A DNA stretch of 64,000 bases from a cyanobacterium PCC 7702 (lineage in GTDB: Bacteria > Cyanobacteriota > Cyanobacteriia > Cyanobacteriales > Nostocaceae): assembly GCA_000332255.1 (NCBI GenBank), contig KB235926.1:1057733-1121732 (forward strand). The letters run 5' to 3'. A program made the translations under genes and the position numbers. A model generated the notes under the pieces. That model worked only from the letters and a program-made list of their open reading frames with translations, was not told the DNA's origin and searched no databases. Positions 29,222 to 38,935 of this stretch are shown piece after piece. Every line of letters starts with the position of its first letter. Position 1 is the stretch's first letter.

Positions 29222-29228
29222 TACAGTG

Positions 29229-29250
29229 GGGTAGACAATAATGTCTACCC
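29229..29250. terminator. bidirectional terminator between convergent genes
   Basis: GGGTAGAC and GTCTACCC pair perfectly (8 base pairs, 6-base loop). The hairpin begins 8 bases after the plus-strand stop and covers the stop codon of the minus-strand deacetylase, with a T-rich stretch after it on the plus strand. Confidence 0.6.
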
Positions 29251-30039
29251 TTTCGCTTTCATTTGCAAAAGTTCTGGAATTGTTACAAATCGGTAGCCTT
29301 GCTGTTTGAGTTTGCTAATAATTTCTGGTAAAGCTTGTACGGTTCTTTGGCGATCGCCACCACCATCGTGCATTAAGATGATTGCTCCTGGTTTTGCACC
29401 TTTGAGAACGTTATTGACAAAGGCCTGAGGTTTAGCGTGGCGGTCGGTATCCGCAGATGTGAGCGACCACATGATGACAGTATAGTTATGGCTTTTGGCA
29501 TATGCAGCAAGTCCATTGTTTAAAAAACCTCCAGGAGGGCGAAACAAAAAAGTTTTCACTTTCGTTATCTGATAGATTAAGTCGGTGGTGCGTTCAATTT
29601 CATTTTTCACCGTAGCTTCATCCATTTGCCGATACCAATGATGCCAGGTATGGTTACCGATCGCATGTCCTTGAGCAACTTCTTGTTTGGCAATTTCGGG
29701 ATGTTGTTTGAGGGCTTGTCCTACCAAAAAAAATGTTGCCTTAACATGATTTTCTTGGAGGATACGGAGCATTTGCAAGGTTGTTTTTGGCCAGGGTCCG
29801 TCATCTATTGTCAGGGCTATAACTTTTTCGTTGTTTCTTGGTTGAATGCGGTAAATTATTTTCCCTTGAAACTGAGCTGGAACTGCTAATGTTGGGTTTG
29901 GTGTTGCGACTGGTTGCTGCAGGAGCAGTCGGTGTGGTGTTTGTGTAAAAGTGTTATGTTTGACACTACAACCCGCCATAATAGAGGCGATCGCTAAAAA
30001 ACCAAGTTTTTCTTTGTGCTGGAAGTATTTGTTTGCCAA
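29245..30039 (-). CDS. polysaccharide deacetylase (NodB domain), probable lipoprotein
   Basis: A 264-residue CE4-family enzyme. The N-terminus (LGFLAIASIMAGC) ends in a plausible lipobox, so the mature protein is probably anchored at Cys 23-24 in the periplasm. NodB motifs are complete: TIDDGPWP with the catalytic Asp pair, the zinc motif HTWHHW, RPPGGFLN, and a later GAIILMHDGG with the last His. Relatives remove N-acetyl groups from peptidoglycan or other glycans; the substrate here is not shown. It is transcribed alone, ending in the shared terminator. Confidence 0.9.
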   Translation of the reverse strand: MANKYFQHKEKLGFLAIASIMAGCSVKHNTFTQTPHRLLLQQPVATPNPTLAVPAQFQGKIIYRIQPRNNEKVIALTIDDGPWPKTTLQMLRILQENHVKATFFLVGQALKQHPEIAKQEVAQGHAIGNHTWHHWYRQMDEATVKNEIERTTDLIYQITKVKTFLFRPPGGFLNNGLAAYAKSHNYTVIMWSLTSADTDRHAKPQAFVNNVLKGAKPGAIILMHDGGGDRQRTVQALPEIISKLKQQGYRFVTIPELLQMKAKG

Positions 30040-30118
30040 CGCAGCTCACCAAAATCTATCCCATTATAGGCTTGGCTTTGAAATTAGCAAGATCAAAGCT
30101 AGCTGTTAATTTTTGAAA

Positions 30119-30192
30119 CGAGCGCGGCAGGACTCGAACCTGCGACCGACTGCTTAGAAGGCAGTTGCTCTATCCAGCTGAGCTACGCGCTC
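30119..30192 (-). tRNA. tRNA-Arg(TCT)
   Basis: The reverse complement folds as a full cloverleaf. The 7-base acceptor stem is GAGCGCG with CGCGCTC, the D-loop sequence is AGCTCAGCTGGATAGAGCA, the anticodon loop is CTTCTAA with anticodon TCT, and the T-arm is GCAGG-TTCGAGT-CCTGC. The discriminator is G, and CCA is not encoded. It reads AGA codons. Confidence 0.96.
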
Positions 30193-30490
30193 CCAATACC
30201 AGCAGGTTGTGTTTTAGTTAACTTCTGATCATTTTATCCATCCCATAAATATAATGCAATCTCAAATTGCGAATGGAGTTTTCCAAAGCTAAAATTCCAC
30301 TCACCAATGTATTTGGTGTGCACTCAAAAAATCTCTTGATTTTGCGGGTTTGCCTCGGTGTTTTTGCTTTTTTCGTCTGTGACGAAAGTTTTGGCACAAT
30401 ACCACAGGCGCAGCTGAAGCTAATAGAGTTATGATATCTGCCATATTAATTTAATTCATGCCCCCCCGTGAGGAGTTATTTGCCAGTGTC

Positions 30491-31147
30491 ATGTTTATTC
30501 TTAAAAAACAGGATGTTGAAATATCGACTATTCAGCACCCAAAACGGGACCAGCAGATTCCGGTTCTCTATTATCAGGGGCAAACCTTTAGATTAATTAG
30601 CGTTTTCAAAGCTAATCAAGAAGAACAAGCAAGAGCCTTGTGGCGAGAATTAACCGACAATCAAGGTAAAGCCTGTGTCTTGCTAGAGGAACCAGAGCGT
30701 TTTAGCGTTTGGGGGAAAATCCGTTTGGAGCAACCCAGCGAAGATACGGATAACCCGAATAGATTAAGTGTTTTTACTCAAGCGAGTATTTTGCTACTAC
30801 AAGCTGTGCATGCGGATATAGAAGACTTTTTAGGTACAAGACAAGCGGCGTTGTTTCAAAAAGAAATTGCGACCGTACTGCAGCAGTGGCAAATTCCCCA
30901 ACTATCTTCACAAGAAGAACTTAAAAAGTTGCTAGAGACTAATCCCCTGCGCGGTCAAATTCCAAGTTGGCAAGAACACCACGTGATTACTTTTTTACAG
31001 GAACTGCATCGACTGGGAAAAGATTATTTTGGCAATACTAATTTTGCTCATTCCGTGGCGGATAAGTTACAAGATATGCCTGAAAAAGAACGATCGCTAT
31101 TCCTCAGTTGGCTAAATCAATCTCCACTGAGTAAACTGTGGCATTAG
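30491..31147 (+). CDS. conserved cyanobacterial protein of unknown function
   Basis: About 218 residues from the ATG at 30491 (MFILKKQDVEISTIQHP), which I recall as the usual start of this cyanobacterial family (NCBI uses an Npun locus name); the frame also has an ATG at 30458. No signal or membrane segment is seen. The N-terminal 90 residues are beta-rich (IPVLYYQGQTFRLISVF, SVWGKIRLEQ); the C-terminal half is helical. Nothing in the sequence points to an enzyme. It follows the tRNA gene on the opposite strand and precedes a membrane protein gene by 127 bases. Confidence 0.6.
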   Translation: MFILKKQDVEISTIQHPKRDQQIPVLYYQGQTFRLISVFKANQEEQARALWRELTDNQGKACVLLEEPERFSVWGKIRLEQPSEDTDNPNRLSVFTQASILLLQAVHADIEDFLGTRQAALFQKEIATVLQQWQIPQLSSQEELKKLLETNPLRGQIPSWQEHHVITFLQELHRLGKDYFGNTNFAHSVADKLQDMPEKERSLFLSWLNQSPLSKLWH

Positions 31148-31274
31148 TATGTGTTCAGTGTTGTGAGTAGAACTTTATACAATAAAGTCAGCACTTCATC
31201 TGGTTGATGGGGCTGTTGTCTCGAGTTCCTACTAGCCAAACACTGTCAGCCGACATTGACGCAGTGAATACATT

Positions 31275-32156
31275 ATGAGCAGTACTTACGACAAGTCTCA
31301 AGGTTCTAAATCTTTATTCTCTACCCAGAATGTGATATTAACAGGAGTAGGTTGGGCAATTTTGGCATTGCTGTACTTTTTATTGTTCAGTGCCAAAACT
31401 CCGAACGCCAATGGCACAGAAAGCCGTGCCGAGTGGTATCTGATCGGTACAAATATTTTTGAGGCCTTGGCTTACTTGTGGGCTGGTATCTTATGCTTGA
31501 GGAATTGGCGCAGCCAGCAAATAGTCAGCGGTCGCAACGTTTGGCTGTGTATAGGTATTGGTATGCTTTCTTATTTTTTGGGAGGAATATTTTTTGGCTA
31601 CACAGAAATAGTCCTAAAAGAAGAACCTTTTCCTTCCATAGGTGATGTATTTTTTGTAATAACATATCTATTGCTGGGCTGGGGCATGATTTTAGCAGTG
31701 GCTTCGAAGCGATTGCACGTGGAAATATCACAATGGATAATAGTATTAGCAATAGGAGTTTTGGGCAGTACTTTAGCATGGTTGATTTCTAATCAACCAC
31801 AAGGTGCCGTCCCAGAGCAATATCCCCCTCATCTGGAGGTGGTGGCTTCTGCGTTGAATTGGTTTTACGTTGTGAGTGACGTGCTACTGTTAATTATTGC
31901 TACTACCCTACTGCTAGCTTTTTGGGGCGGACGAGTTTCTCTTTCTTGGCGTATGATTGCAGCTGCTGCATTTTCACTCTACATTGCAGACATGTGGTTC
32001 AAGTACGCCACAAATTGGATTCCAAACTATCAAAGCGGAGACATATTAGAAGTATTCTGGGTGTGGAGCGGAGTGTTATTCGGTATGGGTGCAGCCTTAG
32101 AATACGATGCATCATTAAATCGTTCCCGTCGAGAACGGGGAAAAAAACGTGCTTAG
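31275..32156 (+). CDS. integral membrane protein of unknown function
   Basis: A 293-residue protein with about eight hydrophobic helices, starting at VILTGVGWAILALLYFLLF and ending at VFWVWSGVLFGMGAALEY, then a short basic tail (RSRRERGKKR) that should be cytosolic. The pattern resembles the sensing membrane domains found before signalling domains in bacteria, but no signalling domain follows in this protein. The next gene, a putative DNA-binding protein, begins 12-16 bases later on the same strand, so a membrane-sensor/regulator pair is conceivable. I do not recognise the family. Confidence 0.55.
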   Translation: MSSTYDKSQGSKSLFSTQNVILTGVGWAILALLYFLLFSAKTPNANGTESRAEWYLIGTNIFEALAYLWAGILCLRNWRSQQIVSGRNVWLCIGIGMLSYFLGGIFFGYTEIVLKEEPFPSIGDVFFVITYLLLGWGMILAVASKRLHVEISQWIIVLAIGVLGSTLAWLISNQPQGAVPEQYPPHLEVVASALNWFYVVSDVLLLIIATTLLLAFWGGRVSLSWRMIAAAAFSLYIADMWFKYATNWIPNYQSGDILEVFWVWSGVLFGMGAALEYDASLNRSRRERGKKRA

Positions 32157-32171
32157 AAAAGTGTTTGCTTG

Positions 32172-33137
32172 GTGTCTACAGTGAGAAAACTAACAGATTC
32201 TGATAAGGAAGAAATCCTGAAATTATATAGTCAAACTGCTGAAACGACCTCGACATTAGCAGAACGGTATGGTGTTAGCAATTCGACTATCAGTCGTTTC
32301 CTCAAAAGCACTTTACCAGAAGCGGACTATGAACACCTTGTTTCTTTGAAGCGTGCTGCTAGAACCCCTGAGGGAAGAGCACAGGTCAGTTATGACAACC
32401 CACCTTTGTTTTTGCAGCAGGAAAAATCAGAAGCTGAGCAAAAGCTACAACAACAAAAAGTCGAAGAACAAGCAGTCACTTTTGCTGCAGCTGAATCACC
32501 AACCTTGACCAACAGAAGAATCAGACGGCGTTCTTCAGCAAAAGTGGAGGAATCCACTCCACCTCCTTCCGTAGGAGAACAGTTAGAACTTTTACCTAAA
32601 AAGGAGGAAGTTACAGGCATTCCCGGTCCGCTCGTCGAGGAAAGGCATCCCAACAACAACGCTCAGGTGCTTGCTGAAATTTTGGGTGAGGACTTGCTAG
32701 ACGAAGGAGAGGATTTAGAGGATTTAGACGAAGAAGACTACGACGAGGAAGAAGACTTCGAGGAAGAAGATTTTGTGGAAGCACCGCGCTTGGTGACCAA
32801 AGCAAGAACCGGTGATTCCTCTGTACGGGTTTTGCCCCTATCAGCAGCTAATTTACCAAAAACTTGCTACCTAGTCATAGACCGCGCCTCGGAGTTAATC
32901 ACCAGACCCTTGAGGGACTTTGGGGACTTGGGACACATTCCCAGTCCGGAAACTCAGGAAAGAACTTTACCGGTGTTTGATAATCACCGAGTAGCAAAAC
33001 GTTTTTCTACGAAACGCGATCGCGTTATTAAAATTCCCGATAGCAGAATGCTGCACAAAGCTCGCTATCAATTACAAGCTAAAGGTATTACCAGGCTGTT
33101 AATTGACGGTCAGGTATATTCCTTGTCGTCTGTGTAA
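32172..33137 (+). CDS. helix-turn-helix protein with acidic low-complexity region
   Basis: About 321 residues. The N-terminus (KLTDSDKEEILKLYSQTAET then LAERYGVSNSTISRFLK) is a clear helix-turn-helix like those of Sigma70-type or transposase DNA-binding domains. A Gln/Glu-rich middle and an acidic stretch (about residues 182-205, mainly Glu and Asp) follow. The C-terminal 110 residues (from CYLVIDRASELITRPL) end in ARYQLQAKGITRLLIDGQVY and look conserved and globular. TTG 32169 and GTG 32172 or 32181 are all possible starts. It is probably a cyanobacterial transcriptional or nucleoid-associated protein; targets are unknown. It pairs with the membrane gene just upstream. Confidence 0.6.
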   Translation: MSTVRKLTDSDKEEILKLYSQTAETTSTLAERYGVSNSTISRFLKSTLPEADYEHLVSLKRAARTPEGRAQVSYDNPPLFLQQEKSEAEQKLQQQKVEEQAVTFAAAESPTLTNRRIRRRSSAKVEESTPPPSVGEQLELLPKKEEVTGIPGPLVEERHPNNNAQVLAEILGEDLLDEGEDLEDLDEEDYDEEEDFEEEDFVEAPRLVTKARTGDSSVRVLPLSAANLPKTCYLVIDRASELITRPLRDFGDLGHIPSPETQERTLPVFDNHRVAKRFSTKRDRVIKIPDSRMLHKARYQLQAKGITRLLIDGQVYSLSSV

Positions 33138-33186
33138 TAGCCGGTGTTTGTACGACTATAAACTACTAAAGGTAATTGTAAAGTTC

Positions 33187-33210
33187 GTAGTAGTGCTGTA
33201 GCGCTACTAC
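33187..33210. repeat. inverted repeat, hairpin family copy 3
   Basis: GTAGTAGTGC and GCGCTACTAC pair with one mismatch around a 4-base loop, 50 bases after the stop of the helix-turn-helix gene. The reverse complement begins TTTGTAGTAG, like the copies at 6965 and 12457. Confidence 0.6.
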
Positions 33211-33268
33211 AAACCCGTCATTTTTACATCCAACTTACTCACCTGAAATTTCGGAATCTCAGCGAGCT

Positions 33269-33595
33269 ATGACTAACTCTAGTATTTGTGGTGTGGTTTT
33301 GGTAACTGCTGCTTCTCAACAACAAGCGGAGGAAATTGCTGGCGTTGTTGTAGAAGCTAAACTTGCTGCTTGCGTAAACATTTTCCCGATTCAGTCTATT
33401 TATCGCTGGGAAGGAAAACTACACAACCATCAGGAATGGCAATTATTGATGAAAACAGATTTGAAGGTATTTCCAGTCTTGGAGGCTAAGATTCGTGAGA
33501 TTCACTCCTACCAAGTACCGGAAATCATTGCTTTACCCATTGCTTGCGGTTACGAACCCTACTTGCAATGGATTTTTGCCCAAGTTGGATCCTGA
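33269..33595 (+). CDS. cutA: CutA1-type divalent-cation tolerance protein
   Basis: 108 residues, the family length. Hallmarks are VVLVTAASQQQAEEIAG, AACVNIFPIQSIYRWEGKL, EWQLLMKTDL and a C-terminal YQVPEIIALPIACGYEPYLQWI. CutA1 forms a very stable trimer linked to tolerance of copper and other metals; its molecular role remains debated in the literature. Start is the ATG at 33269. It converges with the DUF4330 gene 33 bases further on. Confidence 0.93.
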   Translation: MTNSSICGVVLVTAASQQQAEEIAGVVVEAKLAACVNIFPIQSIYRWEGKLHNHQEWQLLMKTDLKVFPVLEAKIREIHSYQVPEIIALPIACGYEPYLQWIFAQVGS

Positions 33596-33627
33596 AAAAT
33601 ACCAGCAACGACAAAAATAAACTCAAC

Positions 33628-34164
33628 CTATGACTTGTCCTTAATTCGCACGTCAATCACGGTGGCGTTGAAGTTGTAGTTAAATCCATCTAACTCAATA
33701 GGTACTCCAATTTTGAGTTTGCTAGGACCGAGAACTGGACCGTTATTGGTAATTTGAGCTTTACCATCTAAAGTCACCAGCATATCTGTACTAAAACTAT
33801 TGGACTTGATATCGGGTAACTCTTTTAGGGAACCGTCCGGTTGAGTCACCAATACAGTTCTAGGTAATATGCGTACAGACTTGACGTTGATGCTACCGTG
33901 AGGTTCGTTGCGGATAATAACATTAGTTTTACCGCCTTTAGTTAATCCTTGTTCAAATAACTTTTGGGGATCGCGCACATTTAAACCGCGCACTAGTAAG
34001 TCTATTTCCACTGGTTTAACAATGACGCCTATTTGAGCTATTGAACCGGTTGTTCCTGGAAACAAAAAGATACCAAATATCACTAGTAAAATTATCAGCG
34101 CCGCTCCTATATCAAGGATATTGAATTTGCCGAACAGGCGACCTTTGGAATCTAAAATAGCCAT
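33628..34164 (-). CDS. DUF4330 family protein, membrane-anchored
   Basis: About 178 residues from the ATG at 34164 (MAILDSKGRLFGKFNILD, the usual family opening). One membrane segment (IGAALIILLVIFGIFLFPG) is followed by a beta-rich extracytoplasmic domain with paired sequences VEIDLLVRGLNVRDPQKLF and MLVTLDGKAQITNNGPVLG. The family is common in cyanobacteria and has no assigned function. It stands alone. Confidence 0.75.
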   Translation of the reverse strand: MAILDSKGRLFGKFNILDIGAALIILLVIFGIFLFPGTTGSIAQIGVIVKPVEIDLLVRGLNVRDPQKLFEQGLTKGGKTNVIIRNEPHGSINVKSVRILPRTVLVTQPDGSLKELPDIKSNSFSTDMLVTLDGKAQITNNGPVLGPSKLKIGVPIELDGFNYNFNATVIDVRIKDKS

Positions 34165-34516
34165 AATTAAGTTTTTGCAGATCAAAAGGAAAACAGTAAT
34201 TGTAACAGCATGCTCTAGTTTGAGTGTATTTTTTCAGCTGTACGGGCACTAATCAAAAAATGAAAGTACTAATTTTGACATTATCCTGATGCTTTTGCTG
34301 ATGCGGCCTCCTAGTTTTGAGGATTTTTTGAATCATGCGACAGTTTACCACGATCGTTGTTGGGAGTTACTGTTGCCCAAAAATTTTCTGAAAACAAACT
34401 CATACTTTAGCAAAACGATTGAAGTATGTGTCATTAGTTAAAAATGCAACTTATTGCCTCCTAAATCCGTCCTATGATTTGTCGTTCTTCCTAAATATTT
34501 GCCAAACCAAAGCGAT
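34165..34516. other. intergenic stretch between divergent genes
   Basis: About 350 bases that must hold the promoters of the DUF4330 gene and the M48 protease gene. A weak CCTC/GAGG inverted repeat followed by T6 lies near 34306-34328. No gene is supported. Confidence 0.4.
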
Positions 34517-35374
34517 ATGAATTGGAAAAACTTGTCTTTAAATAAAAATGTGGTTCGGCGTCGCTGGTTTTATCCTTTAGTTTCGGTACTGGTGACGTTG
34601 AGTATTTGTTTGGGGACAATTTTACCCTCCCAAGCTTTTGATTGGTTACCCCTTCTTTTGCAGGGAGTTCAAGTTCTTCAGCTTTCTAATATATCCGATC
34701 GCCAAGAAGTTGATATTGGTAAGCAAATCAACCAAGAATTATTAAGAAGTGATATTCGCCTGTATCGAAATCCCGAGATTAATCATTATGTAGAACAAAT
34801 CGGTCGGCGCTTGGCGGCAAATAGCGATCGCCCGCGTTTGCACTATACTTTTCAGGTAGTTGAAAATGACAGCATTAATGCCTTTGCGACTTTGGGAGGC
34901 TATGTATACATTAACACCGGTTTGTTGCAAGCTGCGGACAATGAAGCAGAACTAGCAAGCGTTATCGCCCATGAAATCGGTCATATCGCAGGAAAGCACC
35001 TGATCAAGCAAATGCGGCAAAAAGCAATTGATAACGGACTGTTAACAGCAGCAGGGTTAGATCGTAGTGCTGCAGTGCAAATAGGAGTACAACTAGCACG
35101 CAACTTACCCCGCAGTCGTCAAAATGAATTCGACGCCGATCGCCGAGGACTAAAAACTTTAACGCGGGCTGGTTACGCCCAATCAGCTATGGTTTCTTTT
35201 ATGGAAAAATTGCTAAACAAAAGCTCTGTACCAACATTTTTAAGCACTCATCCTGCCACCAGCGATCGCATTGATGCTCTCAAACGCGCTATTCAAGCTC
35301 AACCCAGCAATAATAGGGAAGGTTTGGATTCCGCGGCGTATCAAGCTAATATCCGCACATTGTTGCGTTCTTGA
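34517..35374 (+). CDS. M48 family metallopeptidase, exported
   Basis: About 285 residues. The N-terminal hydrophobic segment (PLVSVLVTLSICLGTILP) is a signal or anchor. The catalytic zinc site is AHEIGHIAGKH (HExxH), the third ligand Glu lies in NEFDADRRGL, and STHPATSDRIDAL is the usual C-terminal motif. It resembles the BepA/YggG-type periplasmic proteases that maintain outer-membrane proteins. The ATG at 34517 is preferred to an upstream TTG at 34499. Confidence 0.88.
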   Translation: MNWKNLSLNKNVVRRRWFYPLVSVLVTLSICLGTILPSQAFDWLPLLLQGVQVLQLSNISDRQEVDIGKQINQELLRSDIRLYRNPEINHYVEQIGRRLAANSDRPRLHYTFQVVENDSINAFATLGGYVYINTGLLQAADNEAELASVIAHEIGHIAGKHLIKQMRQKAIDNGLLTAAGLDRSAAVQIGVQLARNLPRSRQNEFDADRRGLKTLTRAGYAQSAMVSFMEKLLNKSSVPTFLSTHPATSDRIDALKRAIQAQPSNNREGLDSAAYQANIRTLLRS

Positions 35375-35404
35375 CCTACAGTAGGATTGTGTCTGTGGCA
35401 GCAA

Positions 35405-36163
35405 CTAAACTAAACACCTTTTGCGATCGCCAAATTGAATTTGCTCTGGCTTGATAGTTGTGACTGCTTCTTGTAAGGGTAGGATGCGGACACAGTTCTT
35501 AAAAACATTAACTTGATAGACCAAGTGGTTGGTAACATCTAGTCCTGTTAACCACCCACTGCGGGGGTGATAAGCGCCAGTATCAATGTCAATCCATCCT
35601 TGTCCTTGAGCAAGTTTTCCCGGGGAGACACCAGGTAAGGTGAAAGTAATCGTATGACCGGTAATGATTAACTTATCGGGAAAATAAGGCTTCTCGATTT
35701 TGTGAAATTCGTCTCGTACCCAGCACAGTTGAGCGGCGGTTTGTTCGGTTAAGGGAATAAAGGGGTCGACACCAGCATGAACCAACCAAATGTCTCCTAA
35801 ATCTAAGTATGCAGGCAGAGTGCTGAACCATTCCAAATGCTCGTGGGGGATGGTAGCTTCTTGGTAACTGGCAACTGTTGCTTGTCCTCCACTGTAAAGC
35901 CATGCTTGTACGGTGGGGGTAGGGATGCGTTTTGTAAATATATTGAGCAGCATTTGTTCGTGATTCCCTAGCAAACATTGATAGGGACTTTCTTTAACAA
36001 AATCTACTACCTGGGCGCTTTGGGGTCCGCGATCGATTAAGTCTCCTAGAAAATACACTCGATCGTCTGATGTAGGAGCGATCGCTTCCAACAATCTCAT
36101 TAAACCTTGATAGTGACCGTGCACGTCTCCGATCACTATGCGGCGCTGGCTAATTACGCTCAT
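35405..36163 (-). CDS. PPP-type metallophosphatase (Ser/Thr phosphatase-like)
   Basis: About 252 residues from the ATG at 36163 (MSVISQRRIVIGDVHGH). The two-metal phosphatase motifs are complete and in order: GDVHGH, GDLIDRGPQ, GNHEQM, HAGVDPF and ITGHTIT. Relatives include bacterial PrpA/ApaH-like enzymes; the substrate (phosphoprotein or dinucleotide) cannot be decided. The frame continues 22 codons upstream without conserved residues. It converges with the M48 gene. Confidence 0.88.
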   Translation of the reverse strand: MSVISQRRIVIGDVHGHYQGLMRLLEAIAPTSDDRVYFLGDLIDRGPQSAQVVDFVKESPYQCLLGNHEQMLLNIFTKRIPTPTVQAWLYSGGQATVASYQEATIPHEHLEWFSTLPAYLDLGDIWLVHAGVDPFIPLTEQTAAQLCWVRDEFHKIEKPYFPDKLIITGHTITFTLPGVSPGKLAQGQGWIDIDTGAYHPRSGWLTGLDVTNHLVYQVNVFKNCVRILPLQEAVTTIKPEQIQFGDRKRCLV

Positions 36164-36621
36164 CGACTCTTTGCTTGAATTACTTTGCCTTTTTTTGCTG
36201 CTACAGATGAAATTATCTAAATTACGCAAGCCACTTTCAAATTTAGAATTTATTTAAATTATTCCCGCTTTTGCTATGCAATTGTCTATATTTTCCTTAC
36301 GGAAGCCAATAAGCATGTAGCGCCTTCGAGAAATATAGCTTTTTCATGTTTAAGAGCATTTAACAAGATTTTAATAAAACAGTTAGTTTTGTCACAATCC
36401 GCTGGCGATTGCATGTTTAGGATAGCAAAATCATTCTTTTTAGCCAAAGCATTGTAAATGTACTCAAGGTACTTTTGTCAATTTGCATATAAATATTTAT
36501 TAATATAATTATAATTATATACATTTTAATAGAAAAGGGCTGGAAGCAATACAGGCTTGTAGTCTGCTAGTAAGATTCTTGCTACCGCTCGCGAAATTTC
36601 TGACCACCGGAGTAGAAAGAC
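36164..36621. other. AT-rich intergenic stretch
   Basis: About 460 bases between divergent genes. A strongly AT-rich block (about 36486-36530, with repeated ATTATA/TATAAT-like sequences) probably includes promoters for one or both neighbours, but no exact pair can be assigned. Confidence 0.45.
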
Positions 36622-36840
36622 ATGAATAACCAACAAGCATCAGACTCTCAGGAATTTTTAGGAAGTCTGAAGAACGGGATTTGGCTGTTTGGTATTTTAT
36701 CTTGGCTATTTGGCATTACCGATCGAAGTATTGCTTCCTTTTGGGACGGTTACCTTTCAGCGCTAGATCTGACGCAATTATTTACAGCGTCTACTTTTTT
36801 TGTCGGGTGGCTGTTTTTAAAGCCGCGAAATAAAGCTTAA
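36622..36840 (+). CDS. small membrane protein of unknown function
   Basis: A 72-residue protein. Two hydrophobic segments (GIWLFGILSWLFGIT and LFTASTFFVGWLFL) flank a polar loop. The start ATG is preceded by a GGAG (CCGGAGTAGAAAGAC) at usable spacing. I do not recognise the family. It lies 172 bases from the convergent end of ftsH. Confidence 0.5.
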   Translation: MNNQQASDSQEFLGSLKNGIWLFGILSWLFGITDRSIASFWDGYLSALDLTQLFTASTFFVGWLFLKPRNKA

Positions 36841-37011
36841 AAGATTGTAAAATATAGATTTTTCTCTACCGAGAATACCTATTGTGCAGCGATCGCCGGC
36901 CACAGTGCATTTATCAGAAATTATTTTGGTCGTTGGGGATGGAGTTCATCAAAATCGGGGTAGCTCTGCAAAAACCAGAATTACCCCGCATTGATAAACT
37001 TTTAAAACCAA

Positions 37012-38856
37012 TTACGCAAAAGCAGCTGTTTTAACATCATTATTTTCCAGCAGTTCTTGCAACTCTTCGGCATCTACTGTTTCCTTTTCCATCAACAGCT
37101 GCGCTAGTTGATCAAGTATGTGGCGGTTCTCTGTCAGAACTTGTTTAGCGCGTTTATAAGCAGCATCTACTAATTTCCGCACTTCTTCGTCAATAGCAGC
37201 GGCGGTTTCTTCAGAGAAATCACGTTCTGCCATGATATCGCGACCTAGGAACATATTGCCTTGCTGGCGGCCAAGAGCCACAGGGCCTAATTTTTCGCTC
37301 ATACCGTATCGGGTCACCATTTGTCGGGCGACGCGTGCTACTTGTTGCAGGTCGTTAGACGCACCGGTAGTCACTTCTTCTTCGCCAAAGATTAATTCTT
37401 CCGCGATACGACCGCCCAATGCTACCGCCATTTGGTTTTCTAGATAGGAGCGGCTATACAGTCCGCTGTCCATTCGGTCTTCACTAGGGGTAAACCAAGT
37501 TAAGCCACCGGCTCGACCGCGAGGAATAATGCTAATTTTTTGTACTGGATCGTAGTCTGGCATTAAAGCGCCGACTAAAGCGTGACCGGCTTCATGATAA
37601 GCTACTAGTTGCTTGCGCTTTTCGCTCATGACTCGATCTTTTTTCTCTGGACCCGCAAGGACGCGATCAATAGCGTCGTTAATCTCGTCCATGGAGATTT
37701 CGGTCAAATTCCGGCGTGCAGCTAAAATAGCAGCTTCATTGAGCAGGTTGGACAAATCAGCACCGGTAAATCCGGGAGTGCGGCGAGCAATTCGTTCCAA
37801 GTCAACGTCTTTTGCCAGGGTTTTACCGCGAGCGTGAACTTTGAGAATTTCGACACGTCCTGAGTAGTCGGGACGGTCTACAACAACTTGACGGTCAAAG
37901 CGGCCAGGACGCAATAAAGCTGCGTCTAAAACATCGGGACGGTTGGTAGCAGCAATGATAATTATGCCTGTGTTACCTTCAAAGCCGTCCATTTCCGTAA
38001 GCAGCTGGTTGAGGGTTTGTTCCCGCTCATCGTTACCGCCACCTAAACCAGCACCGCGCTGACGACCTACGGCGTCAATTTCGTCTATGAAGACGATGCA
38101 AGGTGCATTAGCTTTTGCTTGTTCGAATAGGTCGCGGACGCGAGATGCACCCACACCTACGAACATTTCTACGAATTCGGATCCAGAGATGGAGAAGAAG
38201 GGTACACCTGCTTCGCCTGCAACTGCACGAGCTAGCAAGGTTTTACCGGTTCCTGGAGGTCCCACTAGTAATACACCTTTGGGAATTTTGGCTCCTACGG
38301 CTTTAAAGCGATCGGCATTTTTCAAAAAGTCTACAACTTCATTGAGTTCCAACTTAGCTTGATCGATACCGGCAACATCTCCAAAGGTGACTTGGGTCTG
38401 GGGTTCCATTTGTACTCTGGCTCTAGATTTACCAAAGTTCATGGCTTGGCTACCCGGACCGTTTTGAGCACGACGCAGCAAGAAGAACAGTCCGACCAAA
38501 AGTAATACAGGGAAAAATAAACTGCTAAGTGCTTTAAACCAAAAGCCTTCGTCAGTTTGGGGTAAAACAGTAATGTCGACGTTGTTTTTGGTGAGGGTAT
38601 TGATAAGGTCGGGATCGTTAACTAAAGTAACCAGCTTTTTATTTGGTTCGTACTTGGGAGTAACAATCGCCGTAGAGCGGTCGGAGCTGAGGCTGACTTT
38701 TTCTACTCTTCCTTTTTCAACTTCTTGAATAAATTGACTGTATCGCCATGTTTCTCTGCTTTGGGGTTGCTTTTCAAAAAAGGCTGTTCCTAAAGCAATA
38801 ACAACTATAAAAAGCAGTGCGTACAGCCCCGCATTTCTCCATCGTTTATTATTCAC
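37012..38856 (-). CDS. ftsH: ATP-dependent zinc metalloprotease FtsH
   Basis: A 614-residue membrane AAA+ protease that degrades damaged or unassembled membrane proteins; in cyanobacteria the family includes the photosystem II repair proteases. Two membrane segments ([15 protein letters not shown] and [16 protein letters not shown]) flank a short periplasmic domain. Walker A is [16 protein letters not shown], Walker B is [12 protein letters not shown], the arginine region is [10 protein letters not shown], and the zinc site is [10 protein letters not shown]. The GTG start at 38856 has GGAGG about 10 bases upstream. It follows the aminotransferase gene by 79 bases on the same strand. Confidence 0.96.
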   Translation of the reverse strand: MNNKRWRNAGLYALLFIVVIALGTAFFEKQPQSRETWRYSQFIQEVEKGRVEKVSLSSDRSTAIVTPKYEPNKKLVTLVNDPDLINTLTKNNVDITVLPQTDEGFWFKALSSLFFPVLLLVGLFFLLRRAQNGPGSQAMNFGKSRARVQMEPQTQVTFGDVAGIDQAKLELNEVVDFLKNADRFKAVGAKIPKGVLLVGPPGTGKTLLARAVAGEAGVPFFSISGSEFVEMFVGVGASRVRDLFEQAKANAPCIVFIDEIDAVGRQRGAGLGGGNDEREQTLNQLLTEMDGFEGNTGIIIIAATNRPDVLDAALLRPGRFDRQVVVDRPDYSGRVEILKVHARGKTLAKDVDLERIARRTPGFTGADLSNLLNEAAILAARRNLTEISMDEINDAIDRVLAGPEKKDRVMSEKRKQLVAYHEAGHALVGALMPDYDPVQKISIIPRGRAGGLTWFTPSEDRMDSGLYSRSYLENQMAVALGGRIAEELIFGEEEVTTGASNDLQQVARVARQMVTRYGMSEKLGPVALGRQQGNMFLGRDIMAERDFSEETAAAIDEEVRKLVDAAYKRAKQVLTENRHILDQLAQLLMEKETVDAEELQELLENNDVKTAAFA

Positions 38857-38935
38857 CGAGGTCAGTCCTCCTAATACATTATTTGTGCGAGGGCATTTTA
38901 AGAAATATGTTAACTTATTTTAAGCTTTATTAGAA

